Below the pieces are notes generated by a model that was not told where the DNA came from, did not search any database, and saw only the letters and a program-made list of their open reading frames with translations. A stretch of 64,000 bases of DNA from JANQEU01 sp965228045. Its GTDB lineage: Bacteria > Bacteroidota > Bacteroidia > Cytophagales > Cyclobacteriaceae. The position numbers and the translations under genes were made by a program. The stretch lies in contig OZ245789.1 of assembly GCA_965228045.1 (NCBI GenBank), forward strand, positions 3,472,001 through 3,536,000, written 5' to 3'. Within the stretch, counting starts at the first letter, position 1, and every line of letters starts with the position of its first letter. Below are positions 43,042 through 52,125 of this stretch, one piece after another.

Positions 43042-43049
43042 TATATTTG
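43042..43049 (+). promoter_or_regulatory. hipBA promoter -7 box
   Basis: TATATTTG fits the Bacteroidota -7 consensus TAnnTTTG, 19 bases before the hipB start codon. The palindromic operator overlaps its end. Confidence 0.6.
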
Positions 43050-43064
43050 TAAATTATAATTTAC
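43049..43064 (+). promoter_or_regulatory. Palindromic operator of hipBA
   Basis: GTAAATTATAATTTAC is a perfect 16-base palindrome between the -7 box and the hipB start. In other hip loci the antitoxin HipB binds such sites to repress its own operon, so it is the likely HipB operator. Confidence 0.65.
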
Positions 43065-43067
43065 GTT

Positions 43068-43385
43068 ATGAAAAAGAGGACAGTAAGCCTATTACCCAAA
43101 ACCAGCCGGATACTTGAAACTGTCGGAGAGCAGATCAGGCTGGCCAGGCTACGTCGTAAATTCAGCAGTGAAATCGTATCCGAGCGTGCAGGGATAAGCA
43201 GGCCTACTTTACTATCCATCGAGAAAGGACAGTCATCGGTCAGCATCGGTCACTACCTCAATGTCCTGAAAGTGCTGGGTCTGGAAAAGGATTTTTTACT
43301 CATTGCCAAAGATGATGAACTGGGCAGAAAGCTTCAGGATGCCGGACTATCATCCATCAGGGTCAGAGCACCTAAAAGGAAATAG
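43068..43385 (+). CDS. HipB-like antitoxin
   Basis: Encodes 105 residues with an XRE HTH domain (QIRLARLRRKFSSEIVSERA, ISRPTLLSIEKGQSSVSIGH) and a basic tail (IRVRAPKRK). Located 2 bases upstream of the HipA gene, it acts as the antitoxin and self-repressor, presumably by binding the palindrome at 43049-43064. Confidence 0.9.
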   Translation: MKKRTVSLLPKTSRILETVGEQIRLARLRRKFSSEIVSERAGISRPTLLSIEKGQSSVSIGHYLNVLKVLGLEKDFLLIAKDDELGRKLQDAGLSSIRVRAPKRK

Positions 43386-43387
43386 AC

Positions 43388-44653
43388 ATGGCCAAAAGTA
43401 CAATCTATGTGTATGCCGATTGGCAGGAAGTCAAAGGGCCAAACCTGATGGGAATCCTGACCTCAGAGGTAGTGAGAGGAAAGGAGATATTCTCTTTTGA
43501 ATACGACAAAGGCTGGCTGGATTCCAGTTTTGTCCAGATGCTGGATCCGGACCTGAAACTATATGCAGGTCCGCAATATTTGATGGACAGTCAGAAATTC
43601 AATTTCGGTTTATTTCTGGATTCATCACCGGACAGATGGGGCCGGGTGCTCATGCAGCGACGGGAAGCAGCTAAAGCCAGACGCGATAAAAGGACACCTG
43701 ACAAACTATTTGAAACGGATTACCTCCTCAGCGTTTATGATGGTCATCGGATGGGCGGCCTAAGATTTAAGACAGATTCTGATGGACCGTTCCTAAATGA
43801 TGATACCAGGCAGGCAAGTCCTCCCTGGACCTCTATCCGGGAACTGGAGCAGATTAGCCTCCGTCTGGAAGAGGAGGATGCGATTGACGATCCAGAATAT
43901 CTCAAGTGGCTGAACATGCTGGTCAATCCCGGTTCCTCATTAGGTGGAGCCCGTCCCAAAGCCAGCGTCCTTGATCCAGAGGATCAGCTTTGGATTGCCA
44001 AGTTTCCAAGTAAAAACGATGATGGGGATATTGGTGCATGGGAAATGGTGGTGTACGAGTTGGCCATTGCTGCAGGGGTTAACATGGCCGAGTGTCAGGC
44101 CAGGAAATTCTCCAGTGATCATCATACATTTCTTACTAAACGATTTGACCGGAATAAAGGGAAGCGCATCCATTTTACATCTGCCATGACCCAGCTGGGG
44201 TATATCGATGGTGCAGATGCTGCTATAGGTGCGAGTTACCTTGAATTAGTTGAGTTCATCACATCGCAGGGGGCTAACGTGAAAAATGACTTAGCCGAGC
44301 TCTGGCGAAGGATAGTTTTCAGCATCTGCGTCTCTAATACGGACGATCACCTGCGGAACCATGGGTTTCTATTATCCAACGATGGTTGGCATCTATCTCC
44401 AGCCTATGATATCAATCCGATAGAAACCGGAACAGGTTTGAAACTCAATATCTCCGAGGATGACAATGCCCTGGATCTTGAGCTTGCTATGAGTGTCCAT
44501 GAGTATTTCAGACTGGATAAAACTGAAGCGGAAGCAATCCTCCAGAAGGTCAAAGATTCCGTTAAGCGATGGCGCGAGGTAGCCTCCAGGTATGGGCTAT
44601 CCAAAGCCAACCAGGAGATCAAAGCTCCGGCTTTCAGCGCAATAGAAAAGTAA
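43388..44653 (+). CDS. HipA-like serine/threonine kinase toxin
   Basis: Encodes 421 residues: a HipA N-terminal domain, then the HipA_C kinase core (GSSLGGARPKASVLDPEDQL, WIAKFPSKNDD with the ATP-binding Lys, FLTKRFDR, VFSICVSNTDDHLRNHGFLL and LSPAYDINP). The catalytic NTDDH motif and Asp of AYDINP are intact. HipA kinases phosphorylate glutamyl-tRNA synthetase in E. coli and cause growth arrest; the target here is not known. The full length matches the family. Confidence 0.94.
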   Translation: MAKSTIYVYADWQEVKGPNLMGILTSEVVRGKEIFSFEYDKGWLDSSFVQMLDPDLKLYAGPQYLMDSQKFNFGLFLDSSPDRWGRVLMQRREAAKARRDKRTPDKLFETDYLLSVYDGHRMGGLRFKTDSDGPFLNDDTRQASPPWTSIRELEQISLRLEEEDAIDDPEYLKWLNMLVNPGSSLGGARPKASVLDPEDQLWIAKFPSKNDDGDIGAWEMVVYELAIAAGVNMAECQARKFSSDHHTFLTKRFDRNKGKRIHFTSAMTQLGYIDGADAAIGASYLELVEFITSQGANVKNDLAELWRRIVFSICVSNTDDHLRNHGFLLSNDGWHLSPAYDINPIETGTGLKLNISEDDNALDLELAMSVHEYFRLDKTEAEAILQKVKDSVKRWREVASRYGLSKANQEIKAPAFSAIEK

Positions 44654-44701
44654 CTGGTTTCTAATACCTAAATGACCTTCCATCAGTCCATCCAAAAAGC
44701 T

Positions 44702-46525
44702 CTAAGTAGGAATCGTGATCGTATAGTGTGTACCATCCTCTCCGGTGGATCGCTCCATTGTTCCTTTCAACTGCTTCACCAGGTTGTCTGTCAGGATGAG
44801 CCCCAGGCTGGTTCCGTTTGCGGATGCATTGGGTCTGATTCCATCACCATTATCGCCTACTTTCAGTTTGAAGTCATGGTTCCCATTGCAGTGCGAATGC
44901 AAATAGACATTCAACGGCTGACCAGCCTTTAACCCATATTTAAAGGAGTTGGTCAGGATTTCATTGATAAGCAATCCCAGGTAAATTGACTTATCTAAGT
45001 CAAGCTCAACTTCATGTAGGTCAATGTCGATATTCACCTCTGCGCCCTGAAGGTTAAAGCTATGTTTAAGTGTCTCCACCAGCTTTTCTGCATATACCGG
45101 AAATAGAATTTTTTGAAAATTCTCCGTATTGTAGAGCATCTCATGGATCAGGGCCATAGAGTTGATGCGTCGCTGCGTACTGGCAAACATCTCCTGGTCC
45201 TTGTCACCGGAAGTGATTGACTGCATATCCAGAAAACTGGTGACCAGTTGCATATTGTTCTTTACACGGTGGTGGATTTCCTTGAGAAGTATCTCCTTCT
45301 CCTGGTTTCTATTACTTAAGTCTTCGGTTTGCTTCTCAAGCGCTTGCTTTTGTGCCATGATTAGCGACCGCTGTTTTCTCATGGACCTGTTTCGTTGCAA
45401 AAGAACAGAGGACAAAACTATGAGGACCAGACTCCCCAGGATCAATATGATCAACATGTTACTTCTCTCCTGTAGCCTATCAGCTTGCAGCTCTGACTCC
45501 CGCTGTAGATTTGCGTATTCACTTTCCATGGAAATCAGTTCTACGGCGTTTTGAGTTAGTGATCGCCAGTTCACCTTCTGAATACTGTCTATCTCATCAT
45601 TGAGATTCCAAAAATCCTGCAGGGTGACCAATGCATTCCTTTCCTCGTTATTCCTCAAATAGTAGGACACAAGTATCTCGTATACTGGCATCTCATAACG
45701 ATAGAGATTAAATTTTTTGCCAAAGTCAAGGGCACTATTGAGTATTTCGAGACCATCATCCGCCAGGTCCTCTTTCAGGAGAAGCTCACCCAGGTACGTC
45801 ATGCTTTGCATTTGGGCAATTTTCTCAGAGTCCTCGCCCAGCGAATCTGAAATCGAAAGCACTTTAAGGTACCATTCACGGGCTGACGCAGGATCATTTT
45901 GGGCCAAAGCAAGATTTCCAAGCACTTTATAGCAGCTGGAGACAAGTCGCATATTTTCTCCATCGTTGAGATCAAGTGACTCCTTCGTGAGTGACCGACT
46001 CCGGTCATATTCCCCTATATGGTAGTAGCTCTCTCCCAGGTTATGTGCAGCCACAGAGATCCGCTCCCGAACACCTAGTTTCCTGAAAATCTGGAGGGAT
46101 TTTTCATGATGAAGTACTTCATTTTTCCTATCATTCAGATACCGGAAGTGATGACCGGAGATCACATAACAATTCCCAATACCAAGAGAATCGTTCTGCT
46201 TTAAAAAAATATCGAGTGCCCTTTGAAGAAAAATGGAGGCCAGGTAGTAGTTTTCGTTATAAGCGTAGATTCCGGCCAGGTTCCGATAGGAATAGGCAAT
46301 ATTGGTAGAATCATTGCCTTGTAGCGCAAGCTCAAGCGCACTGTCAGCATACTGTGCAGCCTTTGTGGAATTCACGTAGGATAGCACTTTACTCTCATTG
46401 ATCAGGTAATCTATCGTATGGAATTGTGTAGAATCCCTTCCATCCATTTCCTGCCCCTCAACCTCAATAATCCCCGCAGTAAACCAAAGGATTACAAGGA
46501 AAATCACCTTTCCCGATATCTTCAT
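44702..46525 (-). CDS. TPR sensor histidine kinase (HisKA_2 type)
   Basis: Encodes 607 residues: signal peptide, a tetratricopeptide repeat region (residues 30-320, with NIAYSYRNLAGIYAYNENYY), a membrane helix (MLIILILGSLVLIVLSSVLL, near 355-375), a HisKA_2 dimerisation domain with phospho-His (EIHHRVKNNMQLVTSFLDMQ, near 418), and a HATPase domain (NEILTNSFKYGL, GDNGDGI). The sensing region is periplasmic TPR. Only 3 bases lie between it and the receiver gene upstream, forming a two-component pair. Confidence 0.92.
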   Translation of the reverse strand: MKISGKVIFLVILWFTAGIIEVEGQEMDGRDSTQFHTIDYLINESKVLSYVNSTKAAQYADSALELALQGNDSTNIAYSYRNLAGIYAYNENYYLASIFLQRALDIFLKQNDSLGIGNCYVISGHHFRYLNDRKNEVLHHEKSLQIFRKLGVRERISVAAHNLGESYYHIGEYDRSRSLTKESLDLNDGENMRLVSSCYKVLGNLALAQNDPASAREWYLKVLSISDSLGEDSEKIAQMQSMTYLGELLLKEDLADDGLEILNSALDFGKKFNLYRYEMPVYEILVSYYLRNNEERNALVTLQDFWNLNDEIDSIQKVNWRSLTQNAVELISMESEYANLQRESELQADRLQERSNMLIILILGSLVLIVLSSVLLQRNRSMRKQRSLIMAQKQALEKQTEDLSNRNQEKEILLKEIHHRVKNNMQLVTSFLDMQSITSGDKDQEMFASTQRRINSMALIHEMLYNTENFQKILFPVYAEKLVETLKHSFNLQGAEVNIDIDLHEVELDLDKSIYLGLLINEILTNSFKYGLKAGQPLNVYLHSHCNGNHDFKLKVGDNGDGIRPNASANGTSLGLILTDNLVKQLKGTMERSTGEDGTHYTITIPT

Positions 46526-46528
46526 GAC

Positions 46529-46903
46529 TTAATGATCAATTTTTGAGGATAAAAGTTCCATCTCCTCACTCAGTTTGTTCTTATCAATAGGTTTAATGAT
46601 CATGTGCAGAGGATTCGCGGCTCGTGCTCTTTCCAGGGTAGCAGCATCAGAATTTCCGGTCAAAAAAACCATAGCCTTATATAAATCAGGATCAATTTTT
46701 TCCGAAGTCTCAATACCATCCATATCTCCTTCCAGTCCTATGTCCATAAAAACGATGTCCGGTTTTAGATTTGCCGTCAACTCGATTGCTTCTCTTCCGT
46801 TGTCCGTTACCCCAACCACCTGATTACCTAGATTTTCCAGTATCCGCTGGAAATACATCCGGATGATCAGGTTATCCTCTACAATCAATACTCTCCAGGA
46901 CAT
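46529..46903 (-). CDS. Stand-alone response regulator receiver protein
   Basis: Encodes 124 residues consisting only of a REC domain: EDNLIIRMYFQRILENLGNQ, the phospho-Asp in IVFMDIGLEGDMDG (near 52) and VFLTGNSDAATLERARAANP with the conserved Lys in IIKPIDK. No output domain, so it probably acts through protein partners. Upstream of the histidine kinase gene. Confidence 0.92.
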   Translation of the reverse strand: MSWRVLIVEDNLIIRMYFQRILENLGNQVVGVTDNGREAIELTANLKPDIVFMDIGLEGDMDGIETSEKIDPDLYKAMVFLTGNSDAATLERARAANPLHMIIKPIDKNKLSEEMELLSSKIDH

Positions 46904-46994
46904 AATTTAAGTTAAGGATTAATATCTGCTACACCAAATAATCGCAATCATGGAGAAATTCGGTTGAATCTGTCGTCAGGGGATGTGAACCAGA

Positions 46995-49319
46995 CTACTG
47001 CGCCACAATCCATGCCGAGAAAAATGGTCCCGCTCTGTTTCCAGGTAATGGTTCGAAATAGATCCTGACCTTTGAGTTACCTTTGGTCAACTCATATGGT
47101 ATCGAATAGTCAACGTGGACGAATTCCCCATCGGCCATACCTGAAATATTTTCTGTTCCAATGATCTTATCCCCTGCCAGGATGTCAAAGGTTTTACCTC
47201 CGGTGAACCCTCCCCAGTATTCCAAAACCAGTTTGACAGGTTTATCCGGAGGTACCGCCATGTCGAAGGAAAAACGACCTCCCCGATTGGCTACCCGTGC
47301 TTTTTTTCCTCTAAAATTCTGAACATAAATGGAGTCTCCGTCAAAATTGTGTGCCAGTTCCTCCAATGAGTCTCCTGGCCAGAATACGTCAAATGTAGCT
47401 GTCCTCAGGGCTTCAAACTCCGCGCTCTTTGCCTCCTTACGCTCCATCGCTGACTCGTATGCCTCATCATCGAGGACATCCCAGTACACGGAATAGCGGT
47501 TATCATAGGTCATGTGCAAAGGCTTCAACTCAAAATCTACAGGATACCCTACTTTGGTCCTAAACTGGTTATTGCCAGTAACTTCCATCCAGTCTGCTGG
47601 GTTTTCCGATTCCGATCGAATCACCGGAACAGGTGATGGAAGATCATAATCTGATGCATCCCAATCATTCAGGTTGCCGGCCATTACCAACGGCCCATAC
47701 ATAACAGCCGTACGATTGGGATTATCGGGTGTAGACTCAAGCCTGATTGAAAACGGAAAGCGAACTTCAACCAGGTCGCCATCAGCCCATGTTCTTGTAA
47801 TGGAAATAAAACTCCCCGGATTACCTTCAGGGTTTATTGGTCCTCCATTCACAAAAACCCGGAAGTTTTGAATAGCCCAATACGGAAACCTTAGGTTCAA
47901 TGTAAAGGTCTTCGGTTCGTTTGTTTCAAAAACAATATTCGTTTGCTCCTCTGACGGGAACCTGGTTTCCTGTCGAACGGTATAGCCCATATCCTTCCAG
48001 GTCAGTTCGGAAGCAATGAACTGGCTTACATAAAGCTCATCTTCCCCTTTATAGTAAATGGCTTTTGCATGTGAGGCGTGGTTTTCCATCCCGGATCCGA
48101 TGCAGCATGTAAACCAGGATGGATCCTGAAATTCCTTCTTACCTCCCATCTCCAGGGATTGATTGTACAATACTTCTCCGGTTTTTGGATTTTGCGAGGA
48201 CAATATCTGGTTGATCAATGCACGCTCATAGAAATCGGCATATTCTTGTTTCGCCTGCCATTGCATCAAATGATGCGTCAGTTTGAGCATGTTGTAAACG
48301 TTACAGGTTTCAGTGCTCTCATCACTGAGTCGCTTACTAAGCTGATCGGGCGGTCCGAAATATTCATGATTACCATGACCACCAGTTACATACGTGTGAT
48401 GGTTCACCACCCGGTCCCAGAAAAATTGCGCTGTCTTTCGATCTAACTTATCGTTGGTAAGCTCATAACGTCTGGCCAGTCCAATGATCTTGGGTATCTG
48501 CGTGTTTCCGTGAATACCTGGCAGAATATCTTTTCCCTCCGACAATGGAACCAATACTTCTTCATGATAGAATCTATCGGCCAGGTCCAGGTACTTTTGA
48601 TCACCAGTGTCACGGTACAGATCCACAAAGATTTCATTTACTCCACCATGCTCACAGGCAAGTACTTCCTGCATCTGCTCTTGTGTCAGATTCTTTGTAA
48701 TACCATCAATCCAGTCCGCAAATTTTCGTTCCACTTCCAGAGCCTTGTCAATTTCTGCTAAACGGTAGGCATCCCTGAGCCCGGCCAGGATCTTATGTTG
48801 ACTGTAAAATGGTGCCCATATCCCGTTTAAATTGAATGAATGAGCCACTATGTGCCCATTTGCAACTTCCTCTTCCAGGATTTTTTTCCCACCAACAATG
48901 GCTCCAAGATACCCATCCCCATGTGCTTCCTGACAAAGCGCCAGTTCCGATACAATGTATGCCAATCGGTCGCGATATTCCTCCTTTCCTGTGTTTTGGT
49001 ACATCATGGCACATGCACTCATGTAATGCCCCAGGCTGTGACCAGCAAGGGAAAGTGCCTCCCAACCTCCATAGTTTGGTGCCTTAGGTTCAAGACCGGC
49101 TTCAGATCTGAACCTTGAAAGGAAACGGTCGGGCTCGTAGCCCAGGAGTGTCTGTTCATCCAATTCCTGCGCCCGTAGGAAAGGACCATCTAGCAGCCTG
49201 ACCTGGTCCAGTCCAAAGGATGTGATCATTTTAACCGTCTTTGGCCCCTCTGTCATATCAGAACATCCGTAGGTGAAAAGCAGCACAATTCCGGTGAAAA
49301 TCAGGTTATTTCGATTCAT
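46995..49319 (-). CDS. GH127 (DUF1680) glycosidase, probable beta-L-arabinofuranosidase
   Basis: Encodes 774 residues with a lipoprotein-type signal (IVLLFTYGCSDMTE). Family GH127 is shown by WEALSLAGHSLGHYMSACAM, GHGNHEYFG, STETCNVYNMLKLTHHLM (acid/base Glu, near 334) and FTCCIGSGMENHASHAKAIY (nucleophile and zinc-ligand cysteines, near 404). GH127 cleaves beta-L-arabinofuranosides with a cysteine nucleophile. A C-terminal beta-rich domain follows. No PUL neighbours (SusC/SusD) are seen. Confidence 0.9.
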   Translation of the reverse strand: MNRNNLIFTGIVLLFTYGCSDMTEGPKTVKMITSFGLDQVRLLDGPFLRAQELDEQTLLGYEPDRFLSRFRSEAGLEPKAPNYGGWEALSLAGHSLGHYMSACAMMYQNTGKEEYRDRLAYIVSELALCQEAHGDGYLGAIVGGKKILEEEVANGHIVAHSFNLNGIWAPFYSQHKILAGLRDAYRLAEIDKALEVERKFADWIDGITKNLTQEQMQEVLACEHGGVNEIFVDLYRDTGDQKYLDLADRFYHEEVLVPLSEGKDILPGIHGNTQIPKIIGLARRYELTNDKLDRKTAQFFWDRVVNHHTYVTGGHGNHEYFGPPDQLSKRLSDESTETCNVYNMLKLTHHLMQWQAKQEYADFYERALINQILSSQNPKTGEVLYNQSLEMGGKKEFQDPSWFTCCIGSGMENHASHAKAIYYKGEDELYVSQFIASELTWKDMGYTVRQETRFPSEEQTNIVFETNEPKTFTLNLRFPYWAIQNFRVFVNGGPINPEGNPGSFISITRTWADGDLVEVRFPFSIRLESTPDNPNRTAVMYGPLVMAGNLNDWDASDYDLPSPVPVIRSESENPADWMEVTGNNQFRTKVGYPVDFELKPLHMTYDNRYSVYWDVLDDEAYESAMERKEAKSAEFEALRTATFDVFWPGDSLEELAHNFDGDSIYVQNFRGKKARVANRGGRFSFDMAVPPDKPVKLVLEYWGGFTGGKTFDILAGDKIIGTENISGMADGEFVHVDYSIPYELTKGNSKVRIYFEPLPGNRAGPFFSAWIVAQ

Positions 49320-49422
49320 AGGTTCATGATTTCTCCGGGATGAATTTAAGAGAAACCATCCAAAATGGAGGTTTTTGGATAGTTTTTATACAATCGGTTT
49401 AATTTTACCGGACATAACCCAC

Positions 49423-49896
49423 ATGGACTCCTTAGACATTATAGTAAGCATCAGGAAAATTGTAAGGTCAATAAATCTGGAATCCAAAAGCATCCAGAAA
49501 GAATTTGGTCTTAGTATCACCCAGCTGTTATGTATGGGTCATCTCCAAAACAGCACTCATTACCAAAGTACTCACAAAGAGCTAATGGATCTGCTGAGTT
49601 TGAACTCGTCAACAGTTACGGGGATCATCAACAGACTGGAGAAACGAGGTTATGTAGCCAGACTTCCGAAGGCCGGGGACAAACGTGTCACTTATATCAC
49701 GCTGACTGCCTCCGGAATAAAACTGTTGGAGGAGACTCCAAATGTTCTACACGACAGGTTGGCCAAGAAAATTGAAGGGCTATCGGAAGACGACCAGCTC
49801 ATGGTTCGGAGAGCCTTAGAAATCATCATTTCTGCAATGCAGATCAATAAAATGGAAGTTTCACCCCTCCTTACCGGTGAAGATATTATAGATTAA
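49423..49896 (+). CDS. MarR-family regulator, CosR/EctR-like
   Basis: Encodes 157 residues from the ATG at 49423 (an in-frame TTG at 49375 lacks support). A winged HTH (STHKELMDLLSLNSSTVTGI, INRLEKRGYVARLPKAGDKR) is flanked by dimer helices. The end (RALEIIISAMQINKMEVSPL, then L) resembles the (I/V)DASPVL ending of CosR/EctR repressors of ectoine and betaine synthesis genes in halophiles. It precedes the solute cluster at 50049-59063 and may bind the palindrome at 49952. The subfamily link is by resemblance. Confidence 0.82.
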   Translation: MDSLDIIVSIRKIVRSINLESKSIQKEFGLSITQLLCMGHLQNSTHYQSTHKELMDLLSLNSSTVTGIINRLEKRGYVARLPKAGDKRVTYITLTASGIKLLEETPNVLHDRLAKKIEGLSEDDQLMVRRALEIIISAMQINKMEVSPLLTGEDIID

Positions 49897-49951
49897 TGTT
49901 GGCTTAATTTTCTAATAACGCGGTTCTGGTCATTAATAACTTTCCTTTTAT

Positions 49952-49963
49952 GTTCTATAGAAC
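49952..49963 (+). promoter_or_regulatory. Palindromic operator upstream of solute operon
   Basis: GTTCTATAGAAC is a perfect 12-base palindrome ending 9 bases before the -7 box at 49973. Probable binding site for the MarR protein encoded just upstream. Confidence 0.55.
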
Positions 49964-49972
49964 TTAATTGAG

Positions 49973-49980
49973 TACCTTTG
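49973..49980 (+). promoter_or_regulatory. Promoter -7 box of solute operon
   Basis: TACCTTTG matches the Bacteroidota TAnnTTTG box and lies 68 bases upstream of the first gene of the operon. The -33 element is not clear. Confidence 0.55.
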
Positions 49981-50048
49981 AGGAACTTTAAAGGGTCTGA
50001 CTTGTTGGATTCTTTCAAGGAATTTTATTAATCGAGAGAGGAAATTTT

Positions 50049-50267
50049 ATGGGTAGGAAAAATTTTAATGCATTTATTAAACACCAAAAAGCAGAGAAAA
50101 AAAGAAAGAAAAAGGCAGAAAAGAGAGAAAAGTTAGCACAGCAAAAGAATGAAGAGAATGCTGACTTCCAGGATATGATCGCATTCGTCGATGACGATGG
50201 AAACATAGTGGACGAACCACCGGAAGACCTGGACCTCGGAGGCGCCAAACTACCTGATAAAGAATGA
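50049..50267 (+). CDS. Small charged conserved protein
   Basis: Encodes 72 residues: a Lys/Glu/Arg-rich helix (IKHQKAEKKRKKKAEKREKL) and an acidic end (DMIAFVDDDGNIVDEPPEDL). Similar proteins with a GNIVDxPPD ending are widespread in Bacteroidota, some beside cold-shock proteins. Role unknown. A strong GAGAGAGG precedes the ATG. Overlaps the next gene by ATGA. Confidence 0.75.
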   Translation: MGRKNFNAFIKHQKAEKKRKKKAEKREKLAQQKNEENADFQDMIAFVDDDGNIVDEPPEDLDLGGAKLPDKE

Positions 50268-50698
50268 GTTTTACTGGCAAACGTATTTACATTTCTGTGC
50301 TCACACTGCTGATTGTATTTATCAGTTATGGGCAAGAAGTGCAATTCACTGCCGAAAGTGGTGAAGTCCAGTCCAGCAGCGGTCACACCAAACTGGAATG
50401 GACGCAAGGTGACGGAGGTCCATACGAACTCCAGTACGCCACAGATGACGCGTTTAGCGACGCCAAAATCGTTTACTCCGGCCTGGACAGAGCAAGTTTC
50501 ATTTCGGGTCTACCGGAAGGGAAACACCATTACAGGATCAGGGGAGAAAACAGCCCATGGTCAGCACCCCTCATTGTGAATGTACAATATCAATCCATGC
50601 AGCTTGCTTTTTCCTTGTTTGGAACAGGAGCAGTGGTCTTCTTGCTGACTGTGCTGGTGGTAGTTAAAGGGGCAAGAGAAAAAGAAATCCAATCCTGA
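50264..50698 (+). CDS. FN3-like membrane-anchored protein
   Basis: Encodes 144 residues: a signal peptide (IYISVLTLLIVFISYGQE), a beta-sandwich-like segment of about 75 residues with fibronectin-III features (TKLEWTQGDGGPYELQYATD, HHYRIRGENSPWSAPLIVNV) and a C-terminal membrane helix (AFSLFGTGAVVFLLTVLVVV). Coupled at both ends by overlapping stops and starts to the small protein and the symporter, so it may be a partner of the transporter. Confidence 0.7.
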   Translation: MSFTGKRIYISVLTLLIVFISYGQEVQFTAESGEVQSSSGHTKLEWTQGDGGPYELQYATDDAFSDAKIVYSGLDRASFISGLPEGKHHYRIRGENSPWSAPLIVNVQYQSMQLAFSLFGTGAVVFLLTVLVVVKGAREKEIQS

Positions 50699-52125
50699 TG
50701 GTTGACCAGACTTATATTGTTTCTCCAACCGTTGGTTGGATTTTACTGGCTACCCTGAGTGTCCTGTGGATTCTGCTTGGAATTTACTGGGGACGAAAAG
50801 CCAAAAACATGGAAGGCTTCATGTTAGCAGGAAGAAATGTCGGGTTGGCATTTGGTGCCGCTACGGCAATGGCTACCTGGGTTACTTCCAACACCACCAT
50901 GCTGGCTCCCCAGTTCGCCCTGGAACTCGGTATCTGGGGTATGATTGCCTATTCCACCGCATCATTTGGATTGTTCCTGTTTGCGCCACTTGCCAAAAGA
51001 ATAAGACACCTGATGCCGGAAGGCTACACCAGTGGAGATTTTATACGACTGAGATACGGTAAAATTCCATGGCTTATCTTCCTGGCTATCAGTATTTTCT
51101 ACGGATTTACATGGCTTATAAGCATGGGCATGGCCGGAGGGATTCTGATGAACGCCATTGCAGGTATACCCTACCAGATCGGCATGACCGTAATTCTGAC
51201 CGTATGCGTCATTTACACGCTTTTCGGTGGACTCTATGCTGTGATTGGTACTGACTATATTCAATCGCTGCTGATCCTGATCGGCATCGTGATAGTAGGG
51301 ATCGGGGTTATAACCCAAATAGACTTCTCAACCATTCATATGAACGTCCTGGATGAGAAGCCAATGTTGTTGAATGCTTTGATGCCTGCGGCACTCATGG
51401 CGATCTTCAATAATCTGCTTTTCGGTCTGGGAGAGGTTTTTCATAGCAATGTATGGTGGAGCCGTGCATTCGCCATGCGAAAAAATATAGGTAGCAAGGC
51501 CTACACCCTTGCAGGATTCTTCTGGTTCCCTGTTCCTATCGCCGCGGGCTTCATCGCATTAACCAGTGGATCACTCGGAATCAACATTACCAGCCCGGAT
51601 ATGGTCGGTCCGCTTGTATCTGCCCATGTACTGGGCCAGGCCGGTGCTGTCATTGTATTTGCAGTGTTCTTTTGCTCACTCGCATCTAGTATTGACAGCC
51701 TGCTGGCAGCAACAGCAGACTTGATCACGGAAGATATTTACCGAAAACTGATCAAACCTGATGCCACAGAAAAATCATTAAGAAAAATGTCATCCAGGAT
51801 CATCATAGGGTTGGGGGTGTTAGCATGGCTTGTCTGCCTGCCGAGAGTAGGTACGCTGGCTACCGTTTTGTTTTTTGCGGGGCCGATGGTAGGAAGCACT
51901 ATTTGGCCGATAGCCACAGGTCTTTTCTGGAAGAAGGCTAATGCCAAAGGCGCGCTCTGGGGTATGGTACTGGGAACATCCATCGGACTGATCTGTTATT
52001 TCCAACTCGGTTGGTATACAGCATCACTGATTGGAGCGGCTGTTTCCATGATTACGGTAGTGGTCTTTACGCAACTGTATCCGGATGATTTTGATTGGAA
52101 TAACCTAAACGAGTCTCACGCATGA
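50698..52125 (+). CDS. Sodium:solute symporter (SSS family)
   Basis: A 475-residue membrane protein with about 12-13 helices of the SSS fold. Recognised by YWGRKAKNMEGFMLAGRNVG near the start, TAMATWVTSNTTMLAPQFAL, the GGLYAVIGTDYIQSLLILIG segment and SLASSIDSLLAATADLITED. SSS proteins take up sugars, amino acids, proline, betaine or pantothenate with Na+. Its place in a solute cluster suggests uptake of an osmolyte or of its precursors. Overlaps both adjacent genes. Confidence 0.9.
   Translation: MVDQTYIVSPTVGWILLATLSVLWILLGIYWGRKAKNMEGFMLAGRNVGLAFGAATAMATWVTSNTTMLAPQFALELGIWGMIAYSTASFGLFLFAPLAKRIRHLMPEGYTSGDFIRLRYGKIPWLIFLAISIFYGFTWLISMGMAGGILMNAIAGIPYQIGMTVILTVCVIYTLFGGLYAVIGTDYIQSLLILIGIVIVGIGVITQIDFSTIHMNVLDEKPMLLNALMPAALMAIFNNLLFGLGEVFHSNVWWSRAFAMRKNIGSKAYTLAGFFWFPVPIAAGFIALTSGSLGINITSPDMVGPLVSAHVLGQAGAVIVFAVFFCSLASSIDSLLAATADLITEDIYRKLIKPDATEKSLRKMSSRIIIGLGVLAWLVCLPRVGTLATVLFFAGPMVGSTIWPIATGLFWKKANAKGALWGMVLGTSIGLICYFQLGWYTASLIGAAVSMITVVVFTQLYPDDFDWNNLNESHA

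Larger units (their letters stand above)
42542..43067. other. Non-coding stretch between small HTH gene and hipB
   Basis: No protein gene is recognised. It contains a short hairpin (42628-42643), a TATATTTAC box (42646-42654), a hairpin with CGGGGTGG/CCACCCCG arms, the 19-bp direct repeats, a terminator, and the hipB promoter and operator. A structured RNA ending at the terminator at 42834 is possible. Confidence 0.45.
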
